Assembly: GCA_016874295.1 (NCBI GenBank)
Contig: VGUH01000009.1
Span: 1-64,000, forward strand
Direction of reading: 5' to 3'
From: Gammaproteobacteria bacterium
GTDB lineage: Bacteria; Pseudomonadota; Gammaproteobacteria; Steroidobacterales; Steroidobacteraceae
Length of the DNA: 64,000 bases
Position 1 is the stretch's first letter. Each line of letters opens with the position of its first letter. Positions 1-8,017 of the stretch are shown in pieces. The notes beneath the pieces are model-generated. The model was not told the DNA's origin. It saw nothing but the letters and a program-made list of their open reading frames with translations, and did no database searches. Both the position numbers and the translations under genes were made by a program.

Positions 1-99
1 CGTGTCATTGGAGAGTGGATCCGCTTCTACAACCACCGTCGGCCCCACCAGGCCCTCGGCATGAAAACCCCCGCTATGGCGTATGCTTTAGCGGCCTGA
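1..99 (+). CDS. IS3-type transposase (integrase core), C-terminal end only
   Basis: The reading frame enters from the left edge and stops at 97-99. The visible 32 residues contain FYNHRRPHQALGMKTPA. This is the hallmark tail of the DDE integrase core of IS3/IS481-type transposases, where the last catalytic Glu helix is followed by YNxxRPHxAL and then P-A-x-x-Y. The protein would cut and join insertion-sequence ends. Only the last fragment is in the window, so whether the element is intact cannot be judged. It sits directly upstream of the accessory catabolic block, consistent with a mobile boundary there. Confidence 0.85.
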   Translation, partial: RVIGEWIRFYNHRRPHQALGMKTPAMAYALAA

Positions 100-101
100 C
101 C

Positions 102-122
102 TGTGCAGAAACCGGTGGGTCA
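102..122 (+). mobile_element. Possible right terminal inverted repeat of the IS element
   Basis: Immediately after the transposase stop, the complement of this stretch begins TGACCCACCGG, resembling the TGA-starting outer ends of IS3-family repeats. The left end lies outside the window, so the match between ends and a target duplication (GTAC follows) cannot be confirmed. Confidence 0.3.
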
Positions 123-194
123 GTACAACGGTGCGCGCGACCGGTTCGAGTTCGACTTGGGCGAGGTCCGCTCGTACGCGCGCCGTGCGCAGGA

Positions 195-2048
195 CTAGCG
201 GCCGATTTCAGCCACCAGCGCCGCATTTCGCTCCGCCACCATCCCCTTCTCGGGCGCCTCGACCTGCCCCGCCACCGGCAACCGCTCGCGGACCCAGTCC
301 TGGAATCCGGCGAGCACGATTTCCTTCGACGACAGGATGCCCTGCGTGTAACCGCCCGAGGCGAGGCCGCGCTGCACAGACTCGGTCAGCTGCTCGTCCT
401 CCGCCTGCACGCGACGGTTGAGGCGGGTGCAGAGGTAGCGCGCGGCCTTCATCTCGCGGCGCTCGTCCGGGAATCCGAACGAGCGCCCGCGCAGGAGCGT
501 CCGGCCCGCGCCGAGCGGCAGCACGTGGAAGAAGTCCATCCACTCCGGGTAGATGTCGAAGAAGACATTCGGGTACAGGCCGAAGTAGCTCCAGCGCCGG
601 CGCAGCTCCGCCGGCAGGTGCTCCACGACCGGCAGGAACTTCGCGTAGCGCTCCGCGCTCCAGCTCTTCAGCGGCTGCTCCCGCAGGCGGTGCGAGAGCC
701 GCATTGTCCCGCCCGGGAAACTCTCGCGGTCGTACTCCGCCTCCGTCAGCGCCGAGAGCCCGGGGTGGCCCATCGGGAAGTGGTAGTCCTCGACGTAGTT
801 CTCGATCACGTTCTTCCAGTCGATCGGCAGCTCTTGGGTCCAGGTCTTGCCGAGCGGCACCATCCGGTCGAGCCGGTAATGCGAAAGCTCATCAACGTGC
901 GGCGCCATGCGCTCGGCGACCGAGGGCTCGCCGCCGCGGAAGCGCACGAACAGGAAACCCATGAAGTTCTCGAGCTCGATCGGCTTCAGTCCGTACTGAG
1001 CCCGGTCGAACTTCGGGAAGGTCTCGGAAGCGCTGACGCTGCGGTTGCGGCCGTCGAGGTGATAGGTCCAGCCGTGGTACATGCAGGTCAGGTGTTTCGC
1101 GCAGCGGCCCCGCTCGCCCGAGACGACGGCGTGCGCGCGATGTGCGCAGACATTGTGGAAAGCGCGGATCGCGCCGTCCCTGTCGCGCACGATGAAGCCG
1201 CGGCGGCCGAAGAACTCGAATGTCAGGTAGTCGCCGGTCTCCGGCACTTCGCTCTGGTGGCCGACGATCTGCCAGGACGACAGAAAGATCCGCTCCTTCT
1301 CAAGATCGTGGAATTCCTCGTTGTGATAGATCCAGCCGGGCAATGTCAGCTTGATTGCCGGGTCGGCCAGGGCCGCGGGTTCCGCAAGCCGCGGCCGCAC
1401 GGCTGCGGTCGCCTCGATCCGCGGGGCAAACCACGGAAAAACGCTGCACAGGTAGGCCCGGCACTGGCGGCGCGCGGCTTCACGATCGAATGCGTCGCCT
1501 TCGAAAAGAATCCCCTGCCACTGCTGGTCGATCAGGCCCATCAGGCCCTGGGCGACGGCCTCGGCGTCCGGCCAGGGGGAGTCCTTGCCGCGCGCGGCGA
1601 TGAGCTGCCTGCAGAGGCCTATCACCATCCGGTTCCACGCCGTGTCGCGCTCTCCGCAGATGCGCTGATAGTCGCCTCGCGCCTTGCTCTCGGCGAGGAA
1701 CGAATACCAGACGGCGATCTTGTCCGAACCGGACAACCCCCGGCCCAGGCTCGCATCGACGATGCCGAGGAGCGCGCGCAGCTCATCCCCGCCCGCCTCC
1801 TCCATCACCCGCGCCATCGCGTCCGAGAATTCCTCCGAAACCTCGCGCAGCGTCGCGAGCAGCAGCGCCTCCTTGCTGCCGAAATGGAAATTGATCGAAG
1901 CCGCCGTATGTCCCGCTGCGCCGGCGATCTTCGCGGAGGTCAGCGCCGCGAGACCGTGCTGCGATATGGCGGCGACCGTCGCCTGGATCAACTCGAGCTT
2001 CGAACCGGTGGGACGGACAACGCTGCCAGGCTTGAGATTTGCGGCCAT
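195..2048 (-). CDS. BetI-like TetR regulator fused to Rieske non-heme iron oxygenase (617 aa)
   Basis: One uninterrupted frame encodes two proteins that are normally separate. Residues ~15-63 form a TetR helix-turn-helix (TSAKIAGAAGHTAASINFHF), and ~64-207 match the BetI-type ligand domain, including LIDQQWQGILF. After a linker of ~25 residues, residues ~235-590 form a Rieske oxygenase alpha subunit. The Rieske cluster ligands are C301, H303, C322 and H325. The mononuclear iron site is H423 and H428 in ENYVEDYHFPMGHP with D551, and E420 is the likely bridging acid. The oxygenase half resembles glycine-betaine/carnitine-type monooxygenases, and BetI senses choline, so a quaternary-amine substrate is a reasonable guess, not shown. 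I start at 2048 rather than 2096 because GGAG lies 5 nt upstream. No reductase gene is nearby. The gene is divergent from the hydrolase operon. Confidence 0.85.
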   Translation of the reverse strand: MAANLKPGSVVRPTGSKLELIQATVAAISQHGLAALTSAKIAGAAGHTAASINFHFGSKEALLLATLREVSEEFSDAMARVMEEAGGDELRALLGIVDASLGRGLSGSDKIAVWYSFLAESKARGDYQRICGERDTAWNRMVIGLCRQLIAARGKDSPWPDAEAVAQGLMGLIDQQWQGILFEGDAFDREAARRQCRAYLCSVFPWFAPRIEATAAVRPRLAEPAALADPAIKLTLPGWIYHNEEFHDLEKERIFLSSWQIVGHQSEVPETGDYLTFEFFGRRGFIVRDRDGAIRAFHNVCAHRAHAVVSGERGRCAKHLTCMYHGWTYHLDGRNRSVSASETFPKFDRAQYGLKPIELENFMGFLFVRFRGGEPSVAERMAPHVDELSHYRLDRMVPLGKTWTQELPIDWKNVIENYVEDYHFPMGHPGLSALTEAEYDRESFPGGTMRLSHRLREQPLKSWSAERYAKFLPVVEHLPAELRRRWSYFGLYPNVFFDIYPEWMDFFHVLPLGAGRTLLRGRSFGFPDERREMKAARYLCTRLNRRVQAEDEQLTESVQRGLASGGYTQGILSSKEIVLAGFQDWVRERLPVAGQVEAPEKGMVAERNAALVAEIGR

Positions 2049-2074
2049 GGAAACTCCGGTGCGGAATGCCGTAC

Positions 2075-2104
2075 ATTCTATCCCGCTTGGCCCCACGCAC
2101 TCAA
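2075..2104 (-). promoter_or_regulatory. Sigma-70-like promoter for the TetR-Rieske gene
   Basis: On the minus strand there is TTGAGT (2104-2099), an 18-nt spacer and TAGAAT (2080-2075). The predicted start of transcription lies about 20 nt upstream of the ATG at 2048, leaving room for the GGAG ribosome site. Inferred from consensus only. Confidence 0.5.
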
Positions 2105-2120
2105 CGGCTGTTTAGTTTAG

Positions 2121-2134
2121 TGAATGGCTATTCA
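2121..2134. promoter_or_regulatory. Perfect palindrome TGAATGGCTATTCA, candidate TetR operator
   Basis: TGAAT-GGCT-ATTCA is a perfect 5-bp inverted repeat with a 4-bp centre. It ends one base before the ATG of the CocE gene, in the 86-bp divergent region shared with the TetR-Rieske gene. TetR proteins typically bind short palindromes between divergent genes. It lies ~17 bp upstream of the predicted -35 of the minus promoter and over the likely transcript start or leader of the plus operon, so it could control both. No binding data. Confidence 0.45.
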
Positions 2135-4201
2135 ATGTCATATAAGACTCTGTTTTTAATGATTTTATCGCTATTACCGGCCGTTGACGCCGGCGCGGCC
2201 GTGGAAAAGCCGGCCACATATGGCATGGAAATCCAGACCGCCTGGATCCCGATGCCGGACGGCGTGCGCCTCTCGGCCGATGTCTACCGGCCGACCGGCG
2301 GGAAAGCAGGCGAACGCTTCCCGGTCCTGCTCGAGTACCTGCCCTACCGCAAGCACGAGGCGCGCAGCCGCAACTGGCCGCTCTATTCCTATTTCGTGCA
2401 ACGTGGTTACGTGGTTGCCGCAGTCGACATCCGCGGCACCGGCAACAGCGAGGGCCTGCTGATTCCCTACGAGTACTCCGACGTCGAACATGCGGACGGC
2501 GACGTCGTCATCGGCTGGCTGGCGAAGCAGGACTGGTCGAACGGCAACGTCGGCATGTTCGGCATCTCCTGGGGCGGCTTCAATTCCATCCAGATGGCGG
2601 CGCGCGACGTGCCCGCGCTCAAGGCGATCATCGCCGTCGACGCCACCGAGGACCTCTACCAGGACGATGTCCATTACATGGACGGGATCATGCACCTCGA
2701 TTCCTGGGAGATGAGCCAGGACCTCGACAACGCGCGGCCCGGCGCGCCGGACTACGTCGTCAACGACGACAACTTCAGGAACCGTTTCGACACGGAGCCG
2801 TGGACGCTCTCGCACAAGCGCCAGCAGCGCGACGGCCCGTACTGGGACCGCGCGTCGCTGCGCGACCGGTACGACACCATCCGCATCCCGACCTTTCACA
2901 TCGGCGGCTGGTACGACGGCTACCGCGACAGCGTCGCGCGCATGCTCGAGCACGTGAAGGGCGCGCCCGTGAAGGCGATGATCGGCGCCTGGCACCACAC
3001 CTGGCCGCACCAGCCCTACCCCGGCCCCGGCATGGAGTGGCGGCACGAGGCCGTGCGCTGGTTCGACCACTGGCTGAAAGGCGAGGACACCGGAATCATG
3101 GACGAGCCGCGCTTCGCGGTGTTCGTGCGCGACTGGCACCCGCCAGGCCCGAGGCTCGACGACGCGCCGGGCCGCTGGCGGTACGAGGACGGCTGGCCGG
3201 TCGCGCGCATCCGCGACCAGGTGCTGTACCCGCAGGACAACCACACGCTCGCAGACGCTCAACCTGCCGCGACCACACATCGCCTGCGCTACCTGCCGTC
3301 GATCGGCTTCGAGGCCGGCGGGCCGGTCATGTGGTGGGGCGACGTCGCGCACGACCAGCGCGGCACGGACGCCTTCAGCCTGGTCTACGACAGCGGGCCG
3401 CTCGAGCAGGACCTCGAGATCCTCGGCTTCCCGCACGCGCTCCTGACGGTGTCTACCGACGCAAAGCGCGCGAACTGGATCGCGCGGCTCTCGGATGTCG
3501 CGCCCGACGGCACGGTCACGCAGGTCGCGGGCGCGGCGATGAACGGCACGCACCGCGAGTCGGCGCGCGCGCCGAAAGACCTCGAGCCCGGCAAGCCCTT
3601 CGAGCTCGACATCGAGATGCACTTCACCTCCTGGGTCTTCCCCAAGGGCCACCGCATCCGGCTCGCGGTCAACAATGCGCAGTGGCCCATGCTCTGGCCG
3701 ACGCCCGAGGCGATGATGACGGAGCTCAGGCTCAGCCCCTCCCGACTGACGATTCCCGTGGTGCCGTTCGAACAGCGGCCGGTACCGGATTTCCTGCCGC
3801 CCGCGAACGACGACCCGGAATTCGCGGGCGTCGAGTCGATCGAGAGCGGCACGGTGTCGGGCTATGGCGAGGTTTCCTCGGTGGACCGCAATCCGCAGAC
3901 CGGAACGGTGGTCGCAAAGCTGACCAATGGCTCCGGCACGCGCTACCCCTGGGGCGAGGAGCGCAGCCTCGAGACCATCCGCTACGAGGTGGACGACGAC
4001 AACCCGGCCGAGGCGCGCATGAACGGCACGCACCGCATGGAGGTGGACCTCCCGGGCCGCAAGCTGCTCTGGGAGGCCGAGCTCGATTTCCGCAGCGACC
4101 GCGAGAATTTCTACTACAGTTACTACCGGCGGCTGACCGAGAATGGCAGGCCGGTGCGCGAAAAGACCTGGAAAGAAACCATACCTAGGGATCACCAATG
4201 A
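2135..4201 (+). CDS. CocE/NonD family hydrolase (S15-type esterase/acylase), exported
   Basis: The 688-aa product starts with a signal peptide (K4, hydrophobic core LFLMILSLLPAV, cleavage near AGAA ~22). The alpha/beta-hydrolase core has RGTGNS (~100) and the nucleophile elbow GISWGG with Ser145. The catalytic Asp is expected in GGWYDGYRDS and the His in GAWHHTWPH. The C-terminal half is the jelly-roll of the X-Pro dipeptidyl-peptidase/cocaine esterase family. It hydrolyses ester or amide bonds; the substrate is unknown. I chose the ATG at 2135 because it gives a proper signal peptide; the longer frame upstream runs into the divergent gene. It overlaps the next gene by 4 nt (ATGA), so the two are coupled. 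Codon use in the first 20 codons is noticeably AT-richer than the rest. Confidence 0.85.
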   Translation: MSYKTLFLMILSLLPAVDAGAAVEKPATYGMEIQTAWIPMPDGVRLSADVYRPTGGKAGERFPVLLEYLPYRKHEARSRNWPLYSYFVQRGYVVAAVDIRGTGNSEGLLIPYEYSDVEHADGDVVIGWLAKQDWSNGNVGMFGISWGGFNSIQMAARDVPALKAIIAVDATEDLYQDDVHYMDGIMHLDSWEMSQDLDNARPGAPDYVVNDDNFRNRFDTEPWTLSHKRQQRDGPYWDRASLRDRYDTIRIPTFHIGGWYDGYRDSVARMLEHVKGAPVKAMIGAWHHTWPHQPYPGPGMEWRHEAVRWFDHWLKGEDTGIMDEPRFAVFVRDWHPPGPRLDDAPGRWRYEDGWPVARIRDQVLYPQDNHTLADAQPAATTHRLRYLPSIGFEAGGPVMWWGDVAHDQRGTDAFSLVYDSGPLEQDLEILGFPHALLTVSTDAKRANWIARLSDVAPDGTVTQVAGAAMNGTHRESARAPKDLEPGKPFELDIEMHFTSWVFPKGHRIRLAVNNAQWPMLWPTPEAMMTELRLSPSRLTIPVVPFEQRPVPDFLPPANDDPEFAGVESIESGTVSGYGEVSSVDRNPQTGTVVAKLTNGSGTRYPWGEERSLETIRYEVDDDNPAEARMNGTHRMEVDLPGRKLLWEAELDFRSDRENFYYSYYRRLTENGRPVREKTWKETIPRDHQ

Positions 4202-5925
4202 CCAAGCACACGATCGCAATTGTCCTGGCCGCTACGGCGCTCGCCGGCTGCGCGCGCGAAGGCAAGGACGCGGGGGACGACAAGAAATCCGCGGTGGCCG
4301 ACCTCGCGCTCAGGAACGGCGCGATCTACACGGTGGACGGCGCCCGGAGCTGGGCGGAGACGGTCGCGATCGACGACGGCCGCATCGTCTACGTCGGCAA
4401 TGACGCCGGCGCGAAAGATTACATCGGTCCGCAGACCCAGGTCATCGACCTCAAGGGCCGCATGGTCCTGCCCGGCATGCAGGACGTGCATATCCACCCG
4501 ATCTCGGGCGGAATCGAGGCGAACGGCTGCGACCTGAACGCGGCGAACACGGTCGATGAATACCTCGCCATCATCAAGAAATACGCCGAAGAAAACCCGA
4601 ACGAGCCCTGGATCAAGGGCGGCGGCTGGTCGATGGCGTCCTTCGGCCCCGGCGCGCTGGCGCGCAAGGAGTTGATCGACGCGATCGTGCCCGATCGCCC
4701 GGTCATCCTCTGGAGCCGCGACGGGCACACGACCTGGGTCAACAGCAAGGCGCTCGAAGTCGCCGGCATCATCAAGGAAACGCCGGACCCGGAGGACGGC
4801 CGCATCGACCGCGACCCGAAGACCGGCGAGCCGTCGGGCAGCCTGCAAGAGGGCGCGAGCAGCCTCGTCTCCAGCAAGGCGCCGTCCGACACAGACCAGG
4901 TGCGCGATGACGGCCTGCGGTATGCGGTCAAGATGCTGAACGGCTACGGCATCACCGGCATCCAGGTCGCCTCGGCCGACGAGGCGGACCTCAAGACCTA
5001 CCGGCGCCTCGACGACGCCGGCGAGCTCTCGCTGCATGTCGTCGCCTCGATCTGGTGGGATCGCGACGAGGGACTGGAGCAGGTCGAGGACATCAAGCGG
5101 CTGCGCAGCGGCTACACGAAAGGCCGCGTGGATGCGGGCACCGTCAAGATCATGCAGGACGGCGTGATGGAGAATTACACCGCCGTCGTGCTCGAACCGT
5201 ACAAGCTGAAGGGCAAGAAGGACGTGCGCGGCATCCCGATGGTCGAGCCAGAGCTGCTCAAGCAGGTTGTCACGCAGCTCGACGCGGACGGCTTCCAGGT
5301 GCACTTCCACGCGATCGGCGACGGCGCGGTGCGCCAGGCGCTGGACGCGGTCGCCGCGGCGCGCGGCGCGAACGGCGATCTCGACCATCGCCACCACATC
5401 TCCCACATCCAGCTGATCCACCCGGCCGACCAGCCGCGCTTCCGCCAGCTCGGCGTGGTCGCCAACTTCCAGCCGCTGTGGGCCTACGCGGACGAATACA
5501 TCAACGACCTGACGCTGCCCTTCATCAGCAAGGAAACCGCCGCCTACATGTACCCGATCGGCAGCATGCAGCGGAGCGGCGCGGTGGTCGCCTTCGGCAG
5601 CGACTGGTCGGTCTCGACCGCCAACCCGTTCGAGGAGATGGAGACCGCGATCACGCGCATGGACGCGCTCAACGACGCCACGAAGCCGTGGATGCCTGAG
5701 GAGCGCATCGGCCTGCACGAGTCGCTCGCGGCCTTCACCATCAACGCGGCCTACACGAATCACGACGAGAAGAACACCGGTTCGCTCGAGGTGGGCAAGC
5801 TGGCGAACCTCGCGGTGCTCGACCGCAACCTGTTCGAGATCCCGGCCACGCAGATCTCGGATACGAAGGTGCTGCTGACGCTGTTCGAGGGCAAACCGGT
5901 GCACGGCGACCCGGCCGGGCTCTGA
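4198..5925 (+). CDS. YtcJ-like amidohydrolase (metal-dependent, family 3), lipoprotein
   Basis: The 575-aa protein has a lipoprotein signal with lipobox LAGC (Cys18), so it should be membrane-anchored outside the cytoplasm. The core is an amidohydrolase/urease-superfamily TIM barrel: the small beta-domain strand LRNGAIYTVD (~38-47), the metal-binding HxH in DVHIHP (H98, H100), later barrel histidines in VHFHAIGDGAV and HRHHISHIQ, and the catalytic Asp in FGSDWSVST. YtcJ/AepA-type enzymes hydrolyse N-substituted amides or formamides; the substrate here is unknown. It starts within the stop of the CocE gene and ends 5 nt before the next amidohydrolase, so all three are almost certainly one operon. 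Confidence 0.85.
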   Translation: MTKHTIAIVLAATALAGCAREGKDAGDDKKSAVADLALRNGAIYTVDGARSWAETVAIDDGRIVYVGNDAGAKDYIGPQTQVIDLKGRMVLPGMQDVHIHPISGGIEANGCDLNAANTVDEYLAIIKKYAEENPNEPWIKGGGWSMASFGPGALARKELIDAIVPDRPVILWSRDGHTTWVNSKALEVAGIIKETPDPEDGRIDRDPKTGEPSGSLQEGASSLVSSKAPSDTDQVRDDGLRYAVKMLNGYGITGIQVASADEADLKTYRRLDDAGELSLHVVASIWWDRDEGLEQVEDIKRLRSGYTKGRVDAGTVKIMQDGVMENYTAVVLEPYKLKGKKDVRGIPMVEPELLKQVVTQLDADGFQVHFHAIGDGAVRQALDAVAAARGANGDLDHRHHISHIQLIHPADQPRFRQLGVVANFQPLWAYADEYINDLTLPFISKETAAYMYPIGSMQRSGAVVAFGSDWSVSTANPFEEMETAITRMDALNDATKPWMPEERIGLHESLAAFTINAAYTNHDEKNTGSLEVGKLANLAVLDRNLFEIPATQISDTKVLLTLFEGKPVHGDPAGL

Positions 5926-5930
5926 CGCGA

Positions 5931-7406
5931 ATGCCGCGCCATCGCATCGACTCCGAGGACCAGCGGCTCCCCATCAAGCTCGACTCGACCAGCAATGGCG
6001 AGTTCCTGCCGGTGCCGCTGTCGCGCGCGAATCGCCACGCGAACGCGCTGGCGCAGGAGGCGGCGGGATTCCATGCGCGGCGGCTCGCGATGGGCCGGCG
6101 CGACTTCCTGCTCGGCAGCTGCGGCGCGGCAAGCACCCTGCTCGCCTTCAATGCGGCGAACGCGGCCGCGGGCCGGACCGGTGGGTTCTTCGACCTGCCG
6201 GCCGTCGCCGCGACCGAGCCGGCCGCGGCTGCGGCGACGCTCGAGACCGGCGAATTCATCTTCGACGTGCAGGGCCACTACGTCGACCCGACCGAGGCCT
6301 GGCTGAAGGTCGCGCCGGAGTCCGCATTCTCGTGGGCGCCCAAGGCCGGCTGCGCGCTCGCCGACGGCAAGACGCCGCGTGGCCATCTCGCCTGCCTGTC
6401 GTCCGAGGAGTTCGTGAAGGACGTGTTCCTCGACAGCGACACCGACATGATGGTGCTGTCGTTCGTGCCGTCGCGCCGCGAGGCCTCGCCGCTCGAGATC
6501 GAGTCGGCGGACGCCGTGCGGCGCATCGTCGATCGGCTCGAGGGCAATCACCGGCTGATGATCCACGGCCGCGTCAATCCCAACCAGCCGGGCGACGTCG
6601 AGGACATGCCGCGCCTCAAGGAACAGTTCGGCGTCTGCGCCTGGAAAACCTATACGCAGTGGGGTCCGGACGGCCAGGGTTTCTTCCTTGACGACGACGT
6701 CGGCATCCGTTTCGTCGAGGAGGCGCGCCGGCTTGGCGTGAAGGTCATCTGCGTGCACAAGGGACTGCCGTTCGGAGCCGAGTCGTACCAGCACAGCCAG
6801 TGCCGCGACATCGGCCCGATCGCGAAGCGCTTCCCGGACGTCAGCTTCCTCGTCTACCACTCGGGCTTCGTGACCGAGGTCGAGGAGAAGGCCTACGGGC
6901 TGAATGCCGGCGGCGACGGGATCGACACGCTGATCCGCTCGCTCGAGGAGAGCGGCGTCGGGCGAGGCTCGAACGTCTACGCCGAGCTCGGCAGCACCTG
7001 GCGCTTCCTGATGCGCGATCCCACGCAGGCTGCGCACGCGCTCGGCAAGCTCCTGAAGCACTGCGGCCCGGACAACGTGCTCTGGGGCACGGACTCGATC
7101 TGGTACGGCTCGCCGCAGGACCAGATCCAGGCGTTTCGCGCCTTCCAGATCGCGCCGGAACTCCGCGAGAAACACGGCTACCCGGAGATCACGCCGGCCT
7201 TGCGCGCGAAGATATTCGGGCTGAACGCGATGCGCCCCTACGGAATCTCCGCGGAGGAGATGAAGCTGCGCGCGCGACACGACGCGGTCGCCGGCGAGCG
7301 CTTCGCCTACCGCGAGCGGCCCGAGCCGCACTTCCGCACGCGCGGACCGAAGACGCGGCGCGAGTTCCTGAACCTGCTCGCCTGGAACGGCGGCTCGCGG
7401 GCCTGA
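5931..7406 (+). CDS. Tat-exported amidohydrolase (Amidohydro_2 family)
   Basis: The 491-aa protein has a charged N-terminal extension of ~55 residues, then the twin-arginine signal GRRDFLLGSCGAASTLLAF. It should be exported folded, probably with its metal. The barrel domain contains DVQGHYVDP near the first strand, a histidine in KVICVHKGLP, another in FLVYHSGF, and the terminal Asp in LWGTDSIWYG, the usual layout of Amidohydro_2 hydrolases/decarboxylases. A long N-terminus before RR is common in this subfamily, so the ATG at 5931 is kept although the ribosome site is weak. It belongs to the operon with the two preceding hydrolases. The substrate is not predictable. Confidence 0.8.
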   Translation: MPRHRIDSEDQRLPIKLDSTSNGEFLPVPLSRANRHANALAQEAAGFHARRLAMGRRDFLLGSCGAASTLLAFNAANAAAGRTGGFFDLPAVAATEPAAAAATLETGEFIFDVQGHYVDPTEAWLKVAPESAFSWAPKAGCALADGKTPRGHLACLSSEEFVKDVFLDSDTDMMVLSFVPSRREASPLEIESADAVRRIVDRLEGNHRLMIHGRVNPNQPGDVEDMPRLKEQFGVCAWKTYTQWGPDGQGFFLDDDVGIRFVEEARRLGVKVICVHKGLPFGAESYQHSQCRDIGPIAKRFPDVSFLVYHSGFVTEVEEKAYGLNAGGDGIDTLIRSLEESGVGRGSNVYAELGSTWRFLMRDPTQAAHALGKLLKHCGPDNVLWGTDSIWYGSPQDQIQAFRAFQIAPELREKHGYPEITPALRAKIFGLNAMRPYGISAEEMKLRARHDAVAGERFAYRERPEPHFRTRGPKTRREFLNLLAWNGGSRA

Positions 7407-7420
7407 GCCGGGGCAGCCGT

Positions 7421-8017
7421 ATGCGTCACGCGCCGGTCGCGGTCGCGGTCCTGGCAGCGGTGGCGGTCGGCGTCGGCATTGCGCTGCGCGAGCGCGGCCC
7501 CGTGCCGCCCGCGCTGCAGTCCGGAACCGCGCTGCCGGAGCCGCGCGCGATCGCGGATTTCGCGCTGGTCGACGGGAACGGGCAGCCGTTCACGCGCGAG
7601 GACCTCCGCGGCGAGTGGACGCTGCTGTTCACCGGGTTCACGAACTGCCCAGACATCTGCCCGCTCACGGTCGCCATGATGGCGGAGCTGCGCCGCCGCC
7701 TCGCCCGCGACGACCTGCGCTTCCTGTTCGTCAGCGTGGACCCGGAGCGCGACACGCCCGAGGTGGTCCGGCGCTACCTCGCGCATTTCGACCCCGCGCT
7801 CGTCGGGGCGACCGGCCCGCGCCCGGCGCTGGAGGCATTCACGAGCGGGCTCGGCCTCGCCCAGGTCGTGAACCCGGACGCCGGCGGCGAGTACACCGTG
7901 GACCACTCGACGGCGCTCGTGCTGATCGATCCCGAGGCGCGGCTCGCCGGCTACTTCCAGGCGCCGCATCAGCCCGAAGCGCTCGCCGCCGATCTGGCGG
8001 GACTTCCGCGCCGCTAG
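7421..8017 (+). CDS. SCO1/SenC family copper/thiol protein
   Basis: The 198-aa product begins with an uncleaved or signal-type hydrophobic segment (residues ~5-22). It contains the Sco fingerprint CPDIC (Cys76/Cys80) and the copper-ligand histidine in YTVDHSTALVLID, within a thioredoxin fold. Sco proteins deliver copper to cytochrome oxidase CuA or act as periplasmic thiol-disulfide proteins. It lies 14 nt after the Tat amidohydrolase and may be cotranscribed, possibly supporting a metalloenzyme rather than an oxidase; no oxidase genes are nearby. Its stop overlaps the stop of the convergent TPR gene by 4 nt. Confidence 0.88.
   Translation: MRHAPVAVAVLAAVAVGVGIALRERGPVPPALQSGTALPEPRAIADFALVDGNGQPFTREDLRGEWTLLFTGFTNCPDICPLTVAMMAELRRRLARDDLRFLFVSVDPERDTPEVVRRYLAHFDPALVGATGPRPALEAFTSGLGLAQVVNPDAGGEYTVDHSTALVLIDPEARLAGYFQAPHQPEALAADLAGLPRR

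Noticed and set aside
15-2120. A 701-codon plus-strand open frame opposite the TetR-Rieske gene
   Set aside because: Low-complexity Arg/Ala/Val-rich translation without motifs; it is the antisense shadow of a gene with clear domains. Similar long antisense frames (4192-5904, 13485-15383, 22900-24345, 52757-53887) were rejected for the same reason.
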